A stretch of DNA of 64,000 nt from Pseudomonadota bacterium (GCA_021838635.1 JAKCDC010000005.1:1-64000); one strand, 5' to 3'; shown: positions 19,252-28,256, numbered from the stretch's first letter. Numbers and translations: made by a program. Notes: generated from the letters alone by a model not told the origin.

Positions 19252-20358
19252 TCAGCCGGGGGGGCCGCGCCGCGCAATATCCGGGGTGGCGCAGCGCACG
19301 TCGGCGTTCTGGGCGCGGTGCCTCAGGTAATGGTCCATCAGGACGATCGCGAGCATGGCCTCCGCAATCGGCGTGGCGCGCAGGCCCACGCACGGATCGT
19401 GCCGCCCGGTGGTGATGACCTCGACCGGCCGCCCCTCCAGGTCGATGGTGCGACCGGGGATCTGGATGCTCGAGGTCGGTTTGAGCGTCAGGTGCGCGAC
19501 CACATCCTGGCCGGAGGAGATTCCGCCTAGGATGCCGCCGGCGTTGTTGCTGAGAAAGCCCTCCGGCGTCAGCTCGTCACGATGTTCGCTGCCGCGCTGC
19601 GTCGCTGCGCGCACGCCCGCGCCGATCTCGACCGCCTTCACGGCGTTGATGCTCATCAACGCCGCAGCGATGTCGGCATCGAGCCGCTCGAACACCGGTT
19701 CGCCGAGCCCCGGCGGCACCGAAGAGGCCACGACCGTCACCCGCGCACCGACCGAATCGCCCGCCGAACGCAGCGCCCAGAGCAGCGCCTCCAACTCCTC
19801 GATGCGCGCCGGGTCGGGGCAGAAGAACGGATTGCGGTAGGCGAACGGCGGGTCGCGCGGCTCCAGCACAAGCGAGCCGATCTGGCTGAGGTAGCCATAG
19901 ATACGCACCCCCAGACGCGCGGCGAGATATTTGCGCGCGATGGCCCCGGCCGCCACCCGCATCACCGTCTCGCGCGCCGAGGAGCGCCCGCCACCGCGAT
20001 AATCCCGCAGCCCGTACTTCTGCTGGTAGGTGTAATCGGCATGTCCGGGCCGGAACCGGTCTTTGATCTTCTCGTAATCGCGTGAGCGCGCATCGGAATT
20101 CTCGATCAGCAGGCCAATCGGCGTGCCGGTGGTGCGCCCCTCGAACACGCCGGAGAGGATGCGCACCTGATCGTTCTCACGCCGCTGGCTGACGAAGTGC
20201 GAGGTGCCCGTGCGGCGCCGGTCGATGTCGCCCTGCAAATCCCCCTCGGTGAGTTCAAGCCCCGGCGGGCAGCCATCGACGATGCAGCCGAGCGCCGGAC
20301 CGTGGCTCTCCCCGAAGGTACTCACCGTGAACAGTTTGCCGAAGGTGTTGCCGGACAT
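19252..20358 (-). CDS. aroC: Chorismate synthase AroC
   Basis: Last shikimate-pathway step: EPSP to chorismate, with reduced FMN as cofactor. Signatures are [50 protein letters not shown] and [17 protein letters not shown]. The ATG at 20358 ([20 protein letters not shown]) follows GAGGGGC and gives 368 aa, typical of the family. It sits 78 bp behind prmB, an arrangement (prmB-aroC) conserved in gammaproteobacteria. Confidence 0.97.
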   Translation of the reverse strand: MSGNTFGKLFTVSTFGESHGPALGCIVDGCPPGLELTEGDLQGDIDRRRTGTSHFVSQRRENDQVRILSGVFEGRTTGTPIGLLIENSDARSRDYEKIKDRFRPGHADYTYQQKYGLRDYRGGGRSSARETVMRVAAGAIARKYLAARLGVRIYGYLSQIGSLVLEPRDPPFAYRNPFFCPDPARIEELEALLWALRSAGDSVGARVTVVASSVPPGLGEPVFERLDADIAAALMSINAVKAVEIGAGVRAATQRGSEHRDELTPEGFLSNNAGGILGGISSGQDVVAHLTLKPTSSIQIPGRTIDLEGRPVEVITTGRHDPCVGLRATPIAEAMLAIVLMDHYLRHRAQNADVRCATPDIARRGPPG

Positions 20359-20436
20359 CAGCCCCTCTATGTGCGCCGCGAGCCACCGCGGCACACGTCC
20401 AATCCGTCCGGGCCGGGCGCGGGTGCCCGCAGTGTA

Positions 20437-21384
20437 CTATGCGCCCGCGCGTCGGGCGCGGGACGCACCACCGCTAGGCAACTGCTCGGCCGCGAGCAGA
20501 AACACCCCGCCGCCGCCGCGCTCGAACTGCAGCCACAGGAACGGCAGCTGCGGGAACGCGCGCGCAAGCGCACCTTCCGAATTACCCACCTCCACGATCA
20601 GCGCCCCACCGGGCCGCAGATGCCGGCGAGCCTCGGCGAGCAGCACCCGAACGGAGTCGAGTCCGGTGCGGCCGGACTTCAGCGCGAGCGTCGGCTCATG
20701 CCGGTACTCCGGCGGGAGCGAGGCGAACTCGCGCGCCCCGACATACGGCGGATTCGCCACGATCAGGTCGTAACGCGTCGCACGCAGCGCGCTGAAGTGA
20801 TCGGACTGCACCAGATGCACCCGCCGCCGAACCCGGTGCCGGCGCACATTGCGCGCAGCCAGCTCGAGCGCCTCGGCGGAGATGTCTGCGGCATCGACCT
20901 GCGCCCAGGGCAGCGCCTTGGCGCAGGCAATGGCAATGCAGCCCGATCCGCAGCCCATATCGAGCACCCGGGCGATGCGCCGCGCCTGGAGCCACGGCGC
21001 GAAGCGCCGCTCGATCAGCTCGGCGATCGGAGAGCGCGGAATGAGAGCGCGGGGATCGACGTAAAACGGCAGTCCCGCAAACCATGTCTCCCCGGTGAGG
21101 TACGCCGCCGGGATGCGCTCCTCGATGCGCCGCGTGAGCAGCGCGTGCACCCGCTCCTGCGCTCGTGCGCCGACGCGCCGCGCATACACGGCCGGATCGG
21201 TGTGCGCCAGCCCGAGCGCATGCAGCACCAGCGCCGCCGATTCGTCCCGGGCATTGTCGGTGCCATGGCCGAAAAACACCCGCGCTCGGCGCAGCCGCCG
21301 TGCGCCCTGCTCGATCAGTTCACCGACGCTCGCGGGCGCCGCACGCGGCGCGGGACGCCGGCCGCTGTGGGATACTTGCCGCAT
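20437..21384 (-). CDS. prmB: Ribosomal protein uL3 (L3) N5-glutamine methyltransferase PrmB
   Basis: SAM-dependent methyltransferase that modifies a glutamine of ribosomal protein L3. The N-terminal helical domain has FFGHGTDNARDESAALVLHALGL. The SAM-binding core has VLDMGCGSGCIAIACA, followed by the glutamine-methylating NPPY motif (IVANPPYVGARE). The 315 aa include a short basic N-terminal extension. The ATG overlaps by two bases the ATG of the divergent SCO-like gene (shared CATG at 21382-21385). No alternative start codon occurs before the conserved region, so each gene's promoter must lie inside the other. Confidence 0.93.
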   Translation of the reverse strand: MRQVSHSGRRPAPRAAPASVGELIEQGARRLRRARVFFGHGTDNARDESAALVLHALGLAHTDPAVYARRVGARAQERVHALLTRRIEERIPAAYLTGETWFAGLPFYVDPRALIPRSPIAELIERRFAPWLQARRIARVLDMGCGSGCIAIACAKALPWAQVDAADISAEALELAARNVRRHRVRRRVHLVQSDHFSALRATRYDLIVANPPYVGAREFASLPPEYRHEPTLALKSGRTGLDSVRVLLAEARRHLRPGGALIVEVGNSEGALARAFPQLPFLWLQFERGGGGVFLLAAEQLPSGGASRARRAGA

Positions 21385-22003
21385 GTCGTCTCGTTACTTT
21401 TGGATTTTGGTGGGGCTGGTGTGCCTGGGCACGGGCTTCGCAGGGTACCGGCTGGCTGCCGTGCGGTACAGCCACCCGAGCGTGCCGGACTACGGCACGT
21501 GGCTGCCGCAGCCCCGCCCGCTCGGGCCCTTCGCGCTCATCGACAGCCGCGGCCACTCCTTCGACCAGAACGACCTGACCGGTCACCTGACGCTGATGTA
21601 CTTCGGCTACACGCGCTGTGCGGACGAATGCCCCGACACCCTGGCGCTGCTGGCGCGGGTCGAGCGCCGGGTCGCCCGCTTGCCGCTGCAGGTGCTGTTC
21701 GTCTCGATCGACCCGCGCCATGACCGTCCGGCGGTCCTGGCGGCGTACCTGGATCGGTTCAATCCGAGCTTCATCGGCCTCACCGGCGCGCCCCGCCAGA
21801 TCAGGCGCCTCAGCGCGCAGCTCGGGGTGGCGCGCGGCAAACTTGCGCTGCCCGGCGGCGGCACGACGTTCGCGCACACCGTGGCGCTGTTTCTGCTCGA
21901 TGGCCGCGGCCGCGAAGTCGCGGTGTTCACCGCTCCGTTCAGCGTCCGGCGGCTCGCCGCCGTGCTGCGCAACCGCGCCGAGCGACTGCTCGTGCTCGGC
22001 TGA
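21383..22003 (+). CDS. SCO1/SenC-family membrane-anchored copper/thiol protein
   Basis: Thioredoxin-fold protein of the type that delivers copper to, or reduces, the CuA site of cytochrome oxidase. An uncleaved N-terminal helix (about 5-22) anchors it in the inner membrane, facing the periplasm. The copper ligands of the family are present: Cys79 and Cys83 (CADEC, a CxxxC site) and His165 (TTFAHTV). The 206-aa length is typical. It is 12 bp upstream of psd and heads a psd-epmA-msrC run. No oxidase gene is in the window, so the target is unknown. Confidence 0.88.
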   Translation: MSSRYFWILVGLVCLGTGFAGYRLAAVRYSHPSVPDYGTWLPQPRPLGPFALIDSRGHSFDQNDLTGHLTLMYFGYTRCADECPDTLALLARVERRVARLPLQVLFVSIDPRHDRPAVLAAYLDRFNPSFIGLTGAPRQIRRLSAQLGVARGKLALPGGGTTFAHTVALFLLDGRGREVAVFTAPFSVRRLAAVLRNRAERLLVLG

Positions 22004-22015
22004 GGAGCGGACCGC

Positions 22016-22918
22016 ATGACCGGCCCAACACCCACGGGGAGTCTGCGCGAGCGGCTGTTTGTGCTGCTGCAACACCTGCTGCCGCAGCATTTTCTCTCGC
22101 GCCGGGTGCTGCACCTGACGCGCAGCCGCGCCCCGGCCTTGAAGCGTGCACTGATCGGGGCGTTCGTGCGCCACTTCCACCCCGACATGAGCGATGCGGT
22201 CGAACCCGATCCGCACGCCTACCCGAGCTTCAACGCCTTCTTCACCCGGGCACTCACGCCCGGCAGCCGGCCGGTTGCACCGGAGGGGCGCCTGATCGCC
22301 TCTCCGGTCGACGGCACGGTGAGCCAGGCCGGGCGCATCGACGGCGATCGGATCCTGCAGGCCAAGGGACACGCGTACAGCGTCGCGGCGCTGCTCGCCG
22401 GGGAACGCGAGTGGGCGCAGCATTTCACTGGCGGATCGTTCGCCACGCTGTATCTCGCGCCGTACAACTATCATCGCATCCACATGCCGCTCGCGGCGCG
22501 ACTGCGCGCCGCGTGGTTCGTGCCCGGCCGGCTGTTCAGCGTCAACGCCACAACCGCCGCTGCGGTGCCGGGCCTGTTCGCGCGCAACGAGCGGGTGGTG
22601 CTGCTGTTCGAGGAAGGCCCCCTGGTGTGGGGACTGGTCATGGTGGGGGCGCTGTTCGTCGGCAGCATGAGCACCGTGTGGCACGGAGACGTCGCGCCCC
22701 GCGCCGATCGGCGCATCGCCGCGCTCCCTCTGCAGGCGCCGCTCGCGCCCCTGCAGCTGGCCAAGGGCGCAGAGCTCGGTCGCTTCAATATGGGCTCGAC
22801 GGTCATCCTGCTGCTGCCACCACAAGCGGCCGTGTGGCGCGCTGATCTTGCCCCCGGACGCACCATCCGCGTCGGCGAGACACTCGGACACCTGCTCGAC
22901 GGGCAGAACCCCACATGA
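22016..22918 (+). CDS. psd: Phosphatidylserine decarboxylase Psd
   Basis: Converts phosphatidylserine to phosphatidylethanolamine in the inner membrane. It is a pyruvoyl enzyme made by self-cleavage between Gly and Ser in the C-terminal FNMGSTVILL (LGST-type) motif. Other conserved parts are SFNAFFTRALTPGSRP, SPVDGTVSQAG and LAPYNYHRIHMPL, which holds the catalytic His. The length of 300 aa fits proteobacterial Psd. Its end overlaps the epmA start (ATGA), as in many relatives where psd and epmA are neighbours. Confidence 0.96.
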   Translation: MTGPTPTGSLRERLFVLLQHLLPQHFLSRRVLHLTRSRAPALKRALIGAFVRHFHPDMSDAVEPDPHAYPSFNAFFTRALTPGSRPVAPEGRLIASPVDGTVSQAGRIDGDRILQAKGHAYSVAALLAGEREWAQHFTGGSFATLYLAPYNYHRIHMPLAARLRAAWFVPGRLFSVNATTAAAVPGLFARNERVVLLFEEGPLVWGLVMVGALFVGSMSTVWHGDVAPRADRRIAALPLQAPLAPLQLAKGAELGRFNMGSTVILLLPPQAAVWRADLAPGRTIRVGETLGHLLDGQNPT

Positions 22919-23901
22919 GCGGCGCGCAGCGGCAAGACTGGCGCGCCACGGCGACACCGAGGCTGCTGCGGCGCCGGGCCGCTTTGCTCGGCGCGGCCCG
23001 GCGGTTCTTCGCCGACCGCGGTGTGTTGGAGGTTGATACACCGGTCGTGGTCAACGCGCCAGTGAGCGATGTGCACATCCACTCGGCGCACGTGACGTTC
23101 ACCGATGGCGCCGGGCAGCCCGTACAGCATTGCTATCTGCACACCTCGCCCGAGTACGCCATGAAGCGGCTGATCGCCGGGGGGCTCGGCGACATTTACC
23201 AGATCTGTCACGTCGTGCGCGGACTGGAGCGCGGACGGCTGCACAACGCGGAGTTCACATTAGTCGAGTGGTACCGGATGGGCTGGACGCTCGAGGCACT
23301 CATGGACGAGGTTGAGGCGCTGGCGCGCGCGCTGCTCGGGCCGCGCAGCACAGACTTCGCGAGCGCACGCCTCACGTATCGCGAGGTGTTCCGTCAGCAT
23401 CTGGACATCGACCCGTTCGAAGCATCGCTCGCGACGCTGGCGGCAGCGGCCCGCGCGGCGGGCTTCGTCGGGGACAGCGCCGATCGCGACGAGCTGCTCG
23501 AGCTGCTGATGAGCGTGCGGATCGGACCTGTGCTCGGCCGCGGCGCCCTGACGTTCGTGCATGGCTACCCGGCGAGTCAGGCCGCGCTCGCCCGGCTTGA
23601 TCCGGCCGATCCGCGTGCCGCGCAGCGCTTCGAGCTGTACTGCAATGGGATCGAACTCGCCAACGGTTTTCACGAACTCGCCGATGCGCACGAGCAGCGC
23701 GCCCGCTTCGAGCAGGACGGTGCGGCGCGAGTGCGCCTCGGACTGGAGCACGCACCGCCCGATGAGCGGCTGCTGGCCGCACTCGCCGCGGGGCTCGCGG
23801 ACTGCAGCGGAGTGGCGCTCGGCTTCGACCGTCTGGTCATGCTCGCCGAGGACGCCGCGCGCATCGAGGAGGTCATCCCGTTTCCGATCGAACGCGCCTG
23901 A
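22915..23901 (+). CDS. epmA: Elongation factor P-(R)-beta-lysine ligase EpmA
   Basis: Truncated class II lysyl-tRNA-synthetase paralogue that activates (R)-beta-lysine and attaches it to the conserved lysine of EF-P. Class II motifs are visible: VDTPVVVNAPVSD, LHTSPEYAMKRLIAGGLGDIYQICHVVRG, HNAEFTLVEWYR, ELYCNGIELANGFHEL and GVALGFDRLVML. The anticodon-binding domain of LysRS is absent, as expected for EpmA. The 328-aa length is normal. Its substrate-side partners efp and epmB lie within 3 kb. Confidence 0.95.
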   Translation: MSGAQRQDWRATATPRLLRRRAALLGAARRFFADRGVLEVDTPVVVNAPVSDVHIHSAHVTFTDGAGQPVQHCYLHTSPEYAMKRLIAGGLGDIYQICHVVRGLERGRLHNAEFTLVEWYRMGWTLEALMDEVEALARALLGPRSTDFASARLTYREVFRQHLDIDPFEASLATLAAAARAAGFVGDSADRDELLELLMSVRIGPVLGRGALTFVHGYPASQAALARLDPADPRAAQRFELYCNGIELANGFHELADAHEQRARFEQDGAARVRLGLEHAPPDERLLAALAAGLADCSGVALGFDRLVMLAEDAARIEEVIPFPIERA

Positions 23902-23915
23902 TGAGGGAGAGCGCC

Positions 23916-24422
23916 ATGCAGCATGAGAGTCAGCACTACGATTTCACGGACAAGGCCGCCGCCTACCGTCAGCTCACCGCCACCCTCACGGCTCTGCTGA
24001 GCGGCGAGCGCGATCCGATCGCCAACCTCGCCAACACCGCCGCCTTGCTGTTCGAGGCGCTGCCGAAGGTCAACTGGGCGGGATTTTATCTGCTGCGTGG
24101 GCCGCAGCTGGTGCTCGGCCCCTTCCAAGGCAAGCCGGCCTGTGTGCGCATTGCGCTTGGCCGCGGGGTGTGTGGTACTGCCGCCGAGCAGCGGCGCACC
24201 CAGGTGGTACCCGACGTACACGCCTTCCCGGGTCACATCGCCTGCGACGGCGCGTCGCGTTCCGAGGTGGTGGTGCCGCTGCTCGCAGACGGACGACTGC
24301 TCGGTGTGCTCGATGTCGACAGCCCCGAGCCGGGCCGCTTCGATGCGCTCGACGCCGAAGGCCTCGAGCGCATCGCGCAAGTGCTGCTCGCGGCCAGCGG
24401 ATTCGAAGCCGGCGCGCCCTAG
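23916..24422 (+). CDS. msrC: Free methionine-(R)-sulfoxide reductase (GAF domain, fRMsr)
   Basis: Reduces free Met-R-sulfoxide in the cytosol using a thioredoxin-type reductant. It is a single GAF domain of 168 aa. Cys76, Cys86 and Cys110 (KPACVRIALGRGVCG...HIACDGASRSEVVVPL) keep the exact spacing of the family's catalytic and resolving cysteines. The ATG at 23916, preceded by GAGGGAGA, is preferred over the ATG at 23901 that overlaps the epmA stop. It converges on efp, with a hairpin at their junction. Confidence 0.92.
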   Translation: MQHESQHYDFTDKAAAYRQLTATLTALLSGERDPIANLANTAALLFEALPKVNWAGFYLLRGPQLVLGPFQGKPACVRIALGRGVCGTAAEQRRTQVVPDVHAFPGHIACDGASRSEVVVPLLADGRLLGVLDVDSPEPGRFDALDAEGLERIAQVLLAASGFEAGAP

Positions 24423-24435
24423 ACGCGCCGGCTTC
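24405..24435. terminator. Hairpin at the msrC/efp convergent junction
   Basis: The arms GAAGCCGGCGCG (24405-24416) and CGCGCCGGCTTC (24424-24435) pair perfectly over 12 bp with a 7-nt loop. The structure spans the msrC stop (24420-24422) and ends 2 bp before the efp stop. No T-run is visible on either strand. It could serve both converging transcripts. Confidence 0.6.
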
Positions 24436-24437
24436 AG

Positions 24438-25007
24438 TCACTGTTTGGCGCGCGAGACGTACTGACCGGTGCGCGTGTCGATGCGGATGACCTCGCCCTG
24501 GTCGATGAACAGCGGCACCCGCACCACCGCACCGGTTTCGAGCTTGGCCGGCTTCTGGCCGCCGGTGGCGGTGTCCCCGCGCAGCCCCGGATCGGTCTCG
24601 ACGATCTTCAGCTCCACGTGCGCTGGCGGCGATACCGCCAGCGGCTCGCCGTTCCACAGCGTGATGATGCACACCAGGCCGTCTTTCAGCCACTGGGCGC
24701 TCTCACCCACCGCGGCCTTCCCCGCCGTGTACTGCTCGAAGCTGTCCGGCACCATGAAGTGCCAGAAATCCCCGTCCTGATAGAGGTACTGCATCTCGGT
24801 GTCGACCACGTCGGCGGCCTCGATCGACTCGCCGGAACGGAAAGTCTTCTCGATGGTCCGGCCGCTCTTGAGGTTGCGCACCCGGATGCGGTTGAACGCC
24901 TGACCCTTGCCGGGTTTGACGAACTCATTCTCGATCACGGCGAACGGTTCGCCATCGAGCAGCAGTTTCATGCCCGAGCGGATTTCGGCGGTGGTATAGC
25001 TGGCCAT
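24438..25007 (-). CDS. efp: Elongation factor P
   Basis: Rescues ribosomes stalled at polyproline stretches by binding between the P and E sites. The 189-aa protein has the three beta-barrel domains of EF-P. The modification loop VKPGKGQAF presents Lys34, the position beta-lysylated by EpmA in E. coli. Domain III shows [29 protein letters not shown]. Because epmA and epmB are both here, the beta-lysine route rather than rhamnosylation is implied; the hydroxylase EpmC is not in the window. Confidence 0.98.
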   Translation of the reverse strand: MASYTTAEIRSGMKLLLDGEPFAVIENEFVKPGKGQAFNRIRVRNLKSGRTIEKTFRSGESIEAADVVDTEMQYLYQDGDFWHFMVPDSFEQYTAGKAAVGESAQWLKDGLVCIITLWNGEPLAVSPPAHVELKIVETDPGLRGDTATGGQKPAKLETGAVVRVPLFIDQGEVIRIDTRTGQYVSRAKQ

Positions 25008-25036
25008 TTCTTTCTCTCAGCCGGAGCGGCACAATG

Positions 25037-25063
25037 CGCGGCCCCTCCGATTAAAGGGCCGCG
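25037..25063. promoter_or_regulatory. Inverted repeat between divergent efp and epmB
   Basis: The arms CGCGGCCC (25037-25044) and GGGCCGCG (25056-25063) flank an 11-nt spacer that contains ATTAAA. The right arm overlaps AAAGGG, the only plausible Shine-Dalgarno of epmB, and ends one base before its ATG. It could be an operator shared by both genes or an mRNA hairpin masking epmB translation initiation. Confidence 0.4.
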
Positions 25064-25064
25064 T

Positions 25065-26084
25065 ATGATACCGGCATCGGTTCAACCCCGCCAGATTTCT
25101 GCCCGCTGGCAGCAGGAGCTCGCCGAGGCCATCACCGATCCCGGCACGCTGGCCGCGGCGCTCGGACTGCCGCTTCAGGCCTTGGGGGCGGTCGAGACCG
25201 CCTTCCCGCTGCGCGTGCCGCGCAGTTTCGTGGCGCGCATGCGCCCAGGGGATCCGGCCGATCCGCTGCTGCGCCAGGTGCTGCCGGCCGCCGCCGAGCT
25301 GCTCGAGCAGGCCGGCTACGGCGCCGATCCACTGGAGGAAGCGGCCGCGCAGCGCGCCCCGGCGCTGCTGCAGAAATACCGCGGCCGAGCGCTGCTGATC
25401 GCCACTGAGAGCTGCGCGGTGCACTGCCGCTACTGCTTCCGGCGCGAATTCCCCTACGCGGCGCAGCACAGCGAGGGGCCTCGCTGGAGCGAGGCGCTCG
25501 CGGCGATCGCCGCCGACGCATCGCTCGAGGAAATCATCCTCAGCGGCGGCGATCCGCTGTCGCTCAGCAACTCGCGACTCAGCGCACTCGGGGACGAACT
25601 GGCACGCATCGCGCACCTGCGGCGGCTGCGCATCCACACGCGCCAGCCCGTCGTGCTGCCCTCGCGCGTGGACGCAGGCCTGCTTGAGTGGCTGCGCGCA
25701 AGCCCGGTGCCGATCGTGATGGTGCTGCACATCAATCACCCGAACGAGCTCGATGCGTCGCTGCGCGAGGCGTGCGCCAGCCTGCGCGCCACCGGGATCA
25801 CGCTGCTGAACCAGACCGTGCTGCTCGCCGGCATCAACGACGAGGCGGCGGTGCTCGCCGAGCTGTCGCGAGCGCTGTTTCAGACCGGCGTACTGCCGTA
25901 CTATCTGCACGCGCTCGACAAGGTGCGCGGCGCGGCGCATTTTCTCGTCCCCGATGAGCGCGCGCGACGCCTGGCCGGGCAACTCGCTGCCTGTCTGCCG
26001 GGCTACCTCGTGCCGCGGCTGGTGCGGGAACTGCCCGCAGCGCCCTCCAAGACGGTTCTGACTCCGATCAGCGTCACCTCGTGA
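25065..26084 (+). CDS. epmB: EF-P beta-lysylation protein EpmB (lysine 2,3-aminomutase-like)
   Basis: Radical-SAM, PLP-dependent enzyme that converts (S)-alpha-lysine to (R)-beta-lysine, the substrate of EpmA. The radical-SAM cysteines are Cys117, Cys121 and Cys124 (CAVHCRYCFRREFPY). Further conserved segments are IILSGGDPLSLSN, LRIHTRQPVVLPSRV and NQTVLLAGIND, then the PLP-binding region. The 339-aa length matches EpmB rather than the longer KamA. It is divergent from efp across 57 bp. Confidence 0.95.
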   Translation: MIPASVQPRQISARWQQELAEAITDPGTLAAALGLPLQALGAVETAFPLRVPRSFVARMRPGDPADPLLRQVLPAAAELLEQAGYGADPLEEAAAQRAPALLQKYRGRALLIATESCAVHCRYCFRREFPYAAQHSEGPRWSEALAAIAADASLEEIILSGGDPLSLSNSRLSALGDELARIAHLRRLRIHTRQPVVLPSRVDAGLLEWLRASPVPIVMVLHINHPNELDASLREACASLRATGITLLNQTVLLAGINDEAAVLAELSRALFQTGVLPYYLHALDKVRGAAHFLVPDERARRLAGQLAACLPGYLVPRLVRELPAAPSKTVLTPISVTS

Positions 26085-26200
26085 TTGAGCGTGGGCCTGT
26101 GCGTCAGTGCACATAATGGGGCGCGGCGGCGCCGCTGCGCGCCGTGCACGGCTACAATCACGTGTGTCCCAACGCGTGGGAACCCCGTCGGGAGTCAAGA

Positions 26201-28255
26201 TTGGCCGAGAACACGATTGCGCTGGTGGTTCGCTGCGCGTCGCGACGTGCAGCTGACGCCATCAACGACATACTCAGCGGCGCCGGCTTGGCCGTGGAGT
26301 GCACGTGGATCGCGGCCCTCGAAGCGCTGCACGCTGCGCTGCAGCGAGTCCAGCCCGCGCTCGTGATCGACTGCATCGAGCCAGGTCACGACGTCGCGGC
26401 AGTCGTGGCGTTGCGCGACCAGATCGCGCCCTGGCTGCCCATCGTCCTGGCGGCACCGAGCGTCGATGAACCGGCGATTGCCGCCGCGCTGCGCGCTGGA
26501 GCGCGCGATGCGGTCGGATTCGACTCCCCGCAGCGTCTCACGGCGGTCATCGTGCGCGAATTGCGCTCAGCCCGCCTGGAGCGGGCGCTGCTCTCGACGG
26601 TGCAGCCGGCGCCGAACGGTCCGGATGCGCTGCTGCCCCTGACGCGCCAGCCCGCAGATGCGATCATCCACGTGCAGGAAGGTATCGTCGTCGATGCCAA
26701 CCCCGCTTGGCTCGAATTGTTCGGCCCGGACGCCCAGGTGATCGGCCAGCCAGTCATGGACCTGTTCGATGAGGCCAGCCGACCGGCGCTGAAGGGCGCG
26801 CTGGCCGCCTGCCTGCAGGGGCGCTGGCGGCACCACAGCCTGCGCGCCGGCGCACTGCGTCCCGACGGCAACAGCCTCAACGCCGAACTGACCTTCACGC
26901 TGGACGAGCACGAGGGTCAGCCGTGCGTGCGGCTGACGGTGCCGGGTCAATCGCGCGATGAAGGCAAGCTGCTGCAGGAGCTGCAGCACGCCGTGCAGTG
27001 CGATCAGACGACCGGACTGCTGCATCGGCGCGACCTGTTGCCGGCCCTCCTCCAACGGCTTGCCGTGGCCAGCCCCGGCGGCGTGCGGGCGCTCGCCTTG
27101 ATCAAGCTCGACCACTTCGCTGACGTCGAGGCCAGCGTGGGGGCGAGCGCCAGCGAACAGGTGCTCGGCGAGTTCGCCGCGCGACTACGTGCGACGCTGT
27201 ATCCGACGGAAGTCGCGGGCCGTTTCGGTGGCGTGCGTTTTCTGGTGCTGCTCGAGCGTGGCAACGAACGTGATCTACAGGCGTGGGCCGCGCAGCTGGT
27301 GCAGGAAACGGGTAAACACCCAGTACGCTGCGGGGCGAAACAGGTGTCGCTCTCCTGCACGGTGGGCCTGGCGCCGCTCGCCAGCCACGCGAAGGACCTC
27401 GATGCGCTGATCAGCTCGGCGCTCGAGGCCTGCAGCCGCGGCACGCGCCGCGGTGGCAGTCAGGCCGTCACGGCCGGAGCGGCGTCCGCATCCGCCTCGC
27501 CGTACGACGCCGCCTGGGTCCAGCAGATCAAAAGTGCCCTGCTCGAGAACCGCTTTCGTCTCGCCACACAGCCGGTGGCGAGTCTGCGCGGCGGCGATGC
27601 ACGCATGTTCGATGTGCTGCTGCGCATGATCGACAATCGCGGCAAGGAAGTGCTGCCCGGGGAATTTCTACCAGCCGCCGAACGCAACGACCTGCTGAAG
27701 AACATCGACCGCTGGGTAGTCGGGGCATCGCTGTCGTTCGCCGCCCAACGCCGTCCAGGCTGCCTGTTCGTGCGCCTGTCGAAGGACACCGTGCGCGACG
27801 CCTCATTCGTCGCTTGGCTCGACGGGCACATCCGCTCGGCGCGCGCCGCCCCGACCAGCGTGTGCTTTCAGATTCCCGAAGCGGTGGCGGTGAGCTACCC
27901 CCAATCGCGCGAACTCGCTGAGAAACTGCGCAAGTGGGGCTTTCGCTTCGCCATCGAGAGCTTCGGCTCCCCGACAAGCGCCTTCGGCCTGCTCGAATCC
28001 ATGCCGCTCGATTACGTCAAGATCGACGGCGCGCTGGTGCAGAGCCTGGCACGCAACAAGGAGCTGCAGCACCATGTGCGCGCGCTCGCCGAAGAGGCCA
28101 CCAAGCGCGGCATCCAGACCATCGCCGAGCGTGTCGAGGACGCCAACACCATGGCAGTGCTCTGGCAGCTCGGCGTCGAGTTCATCCAGGGCTACTTCGT
28201 CAACGCGCCCGAGGACGTCGTCCTGCAGGCCAACGAGCTCAGAGCACCGCGCTGA
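26201..28255 (+). CDS. FimX-like protein: receiver-like, PAS, degenerate GGDEF and degenerate EAL domains
   Basis: Probably a c-di-GMP receptor controlling type IV pilus function, like FimX of Pseudomonas and Xanthomonas. A TTG start at 26201 with GGGAG 6 bp upstream gives 684 aa; an ATG at 26144 is in frame but adds non-homologous sequence. Domains in order are a REC-like fold (about 1-125) without the usual phospho-acceptor pattern and PAS (about 150-250). GGDEF (about 265-415) has the active-site motif reading FGGVR (342-346). EAL (about 437-684) has EAL replaced by DVL (471-473) and DDFGTG by ESFGSP (586-591). EFIQGYF near the end is retained. Neither catalytic domain should be active. 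It ends one base from the convergent parC stop. Confidence 0.85.
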   Translation: MAENTIALVVRCASRRAADAINDILSGAGLAVECTWIAALEALHAALQRVQPALVIDCIEPGHDVAAVVALRDQIAPWLPIVLAAPSVDEPAIAAALRAGARDAVGFDSPQRLTAVIVRELRSARLERALLSTVQPAPNGPDALLPLTRQPADAIIHVQEGIVVDANPAWLELFGPDAQVIGQPVMDLFDEASRPALKGALAACLQGRWRHHSLRAGALRPDGNSLNAELTFTLDEHEGQPCVRLTVPGQSRDEGKLLQELQHAVQCDQTTGLLHRRDLLPALLQRLAVASPGGVRALALIKLDHFADVEASVGASASEQVLGEFAARLRATLYPTEVAGRFGGVRFLVLLERGNERDLQAWAAQLVQETGKHPVRCGAKQVSLSCTVGLAPLASHAKDLDALISSALEACSRGTRRGGSQAVTAGAASASASPYDAAWVQQIKSALLENRFRLATQPVASLRGGDARMFDVLLRMIDNRGKEVLPGEFLPAAERNDLLKNIDRWVVGASLSFAAQRRPGCLFVRLSKDTVRDASFVAWLDGHIRSARAAPTSVCFQIPEAVAVSYPQSRELAEKLRKWGFRFAIESFGSPTSAFGLLESMPLDYVKIDGALVQSLARNKELQHHVRALAEEATKRGIQTIAERVEDANTMAVLWQLGVEFIQGYFVNAPEDVVLQANELRAPR

Positions 28256-28256
28256 G

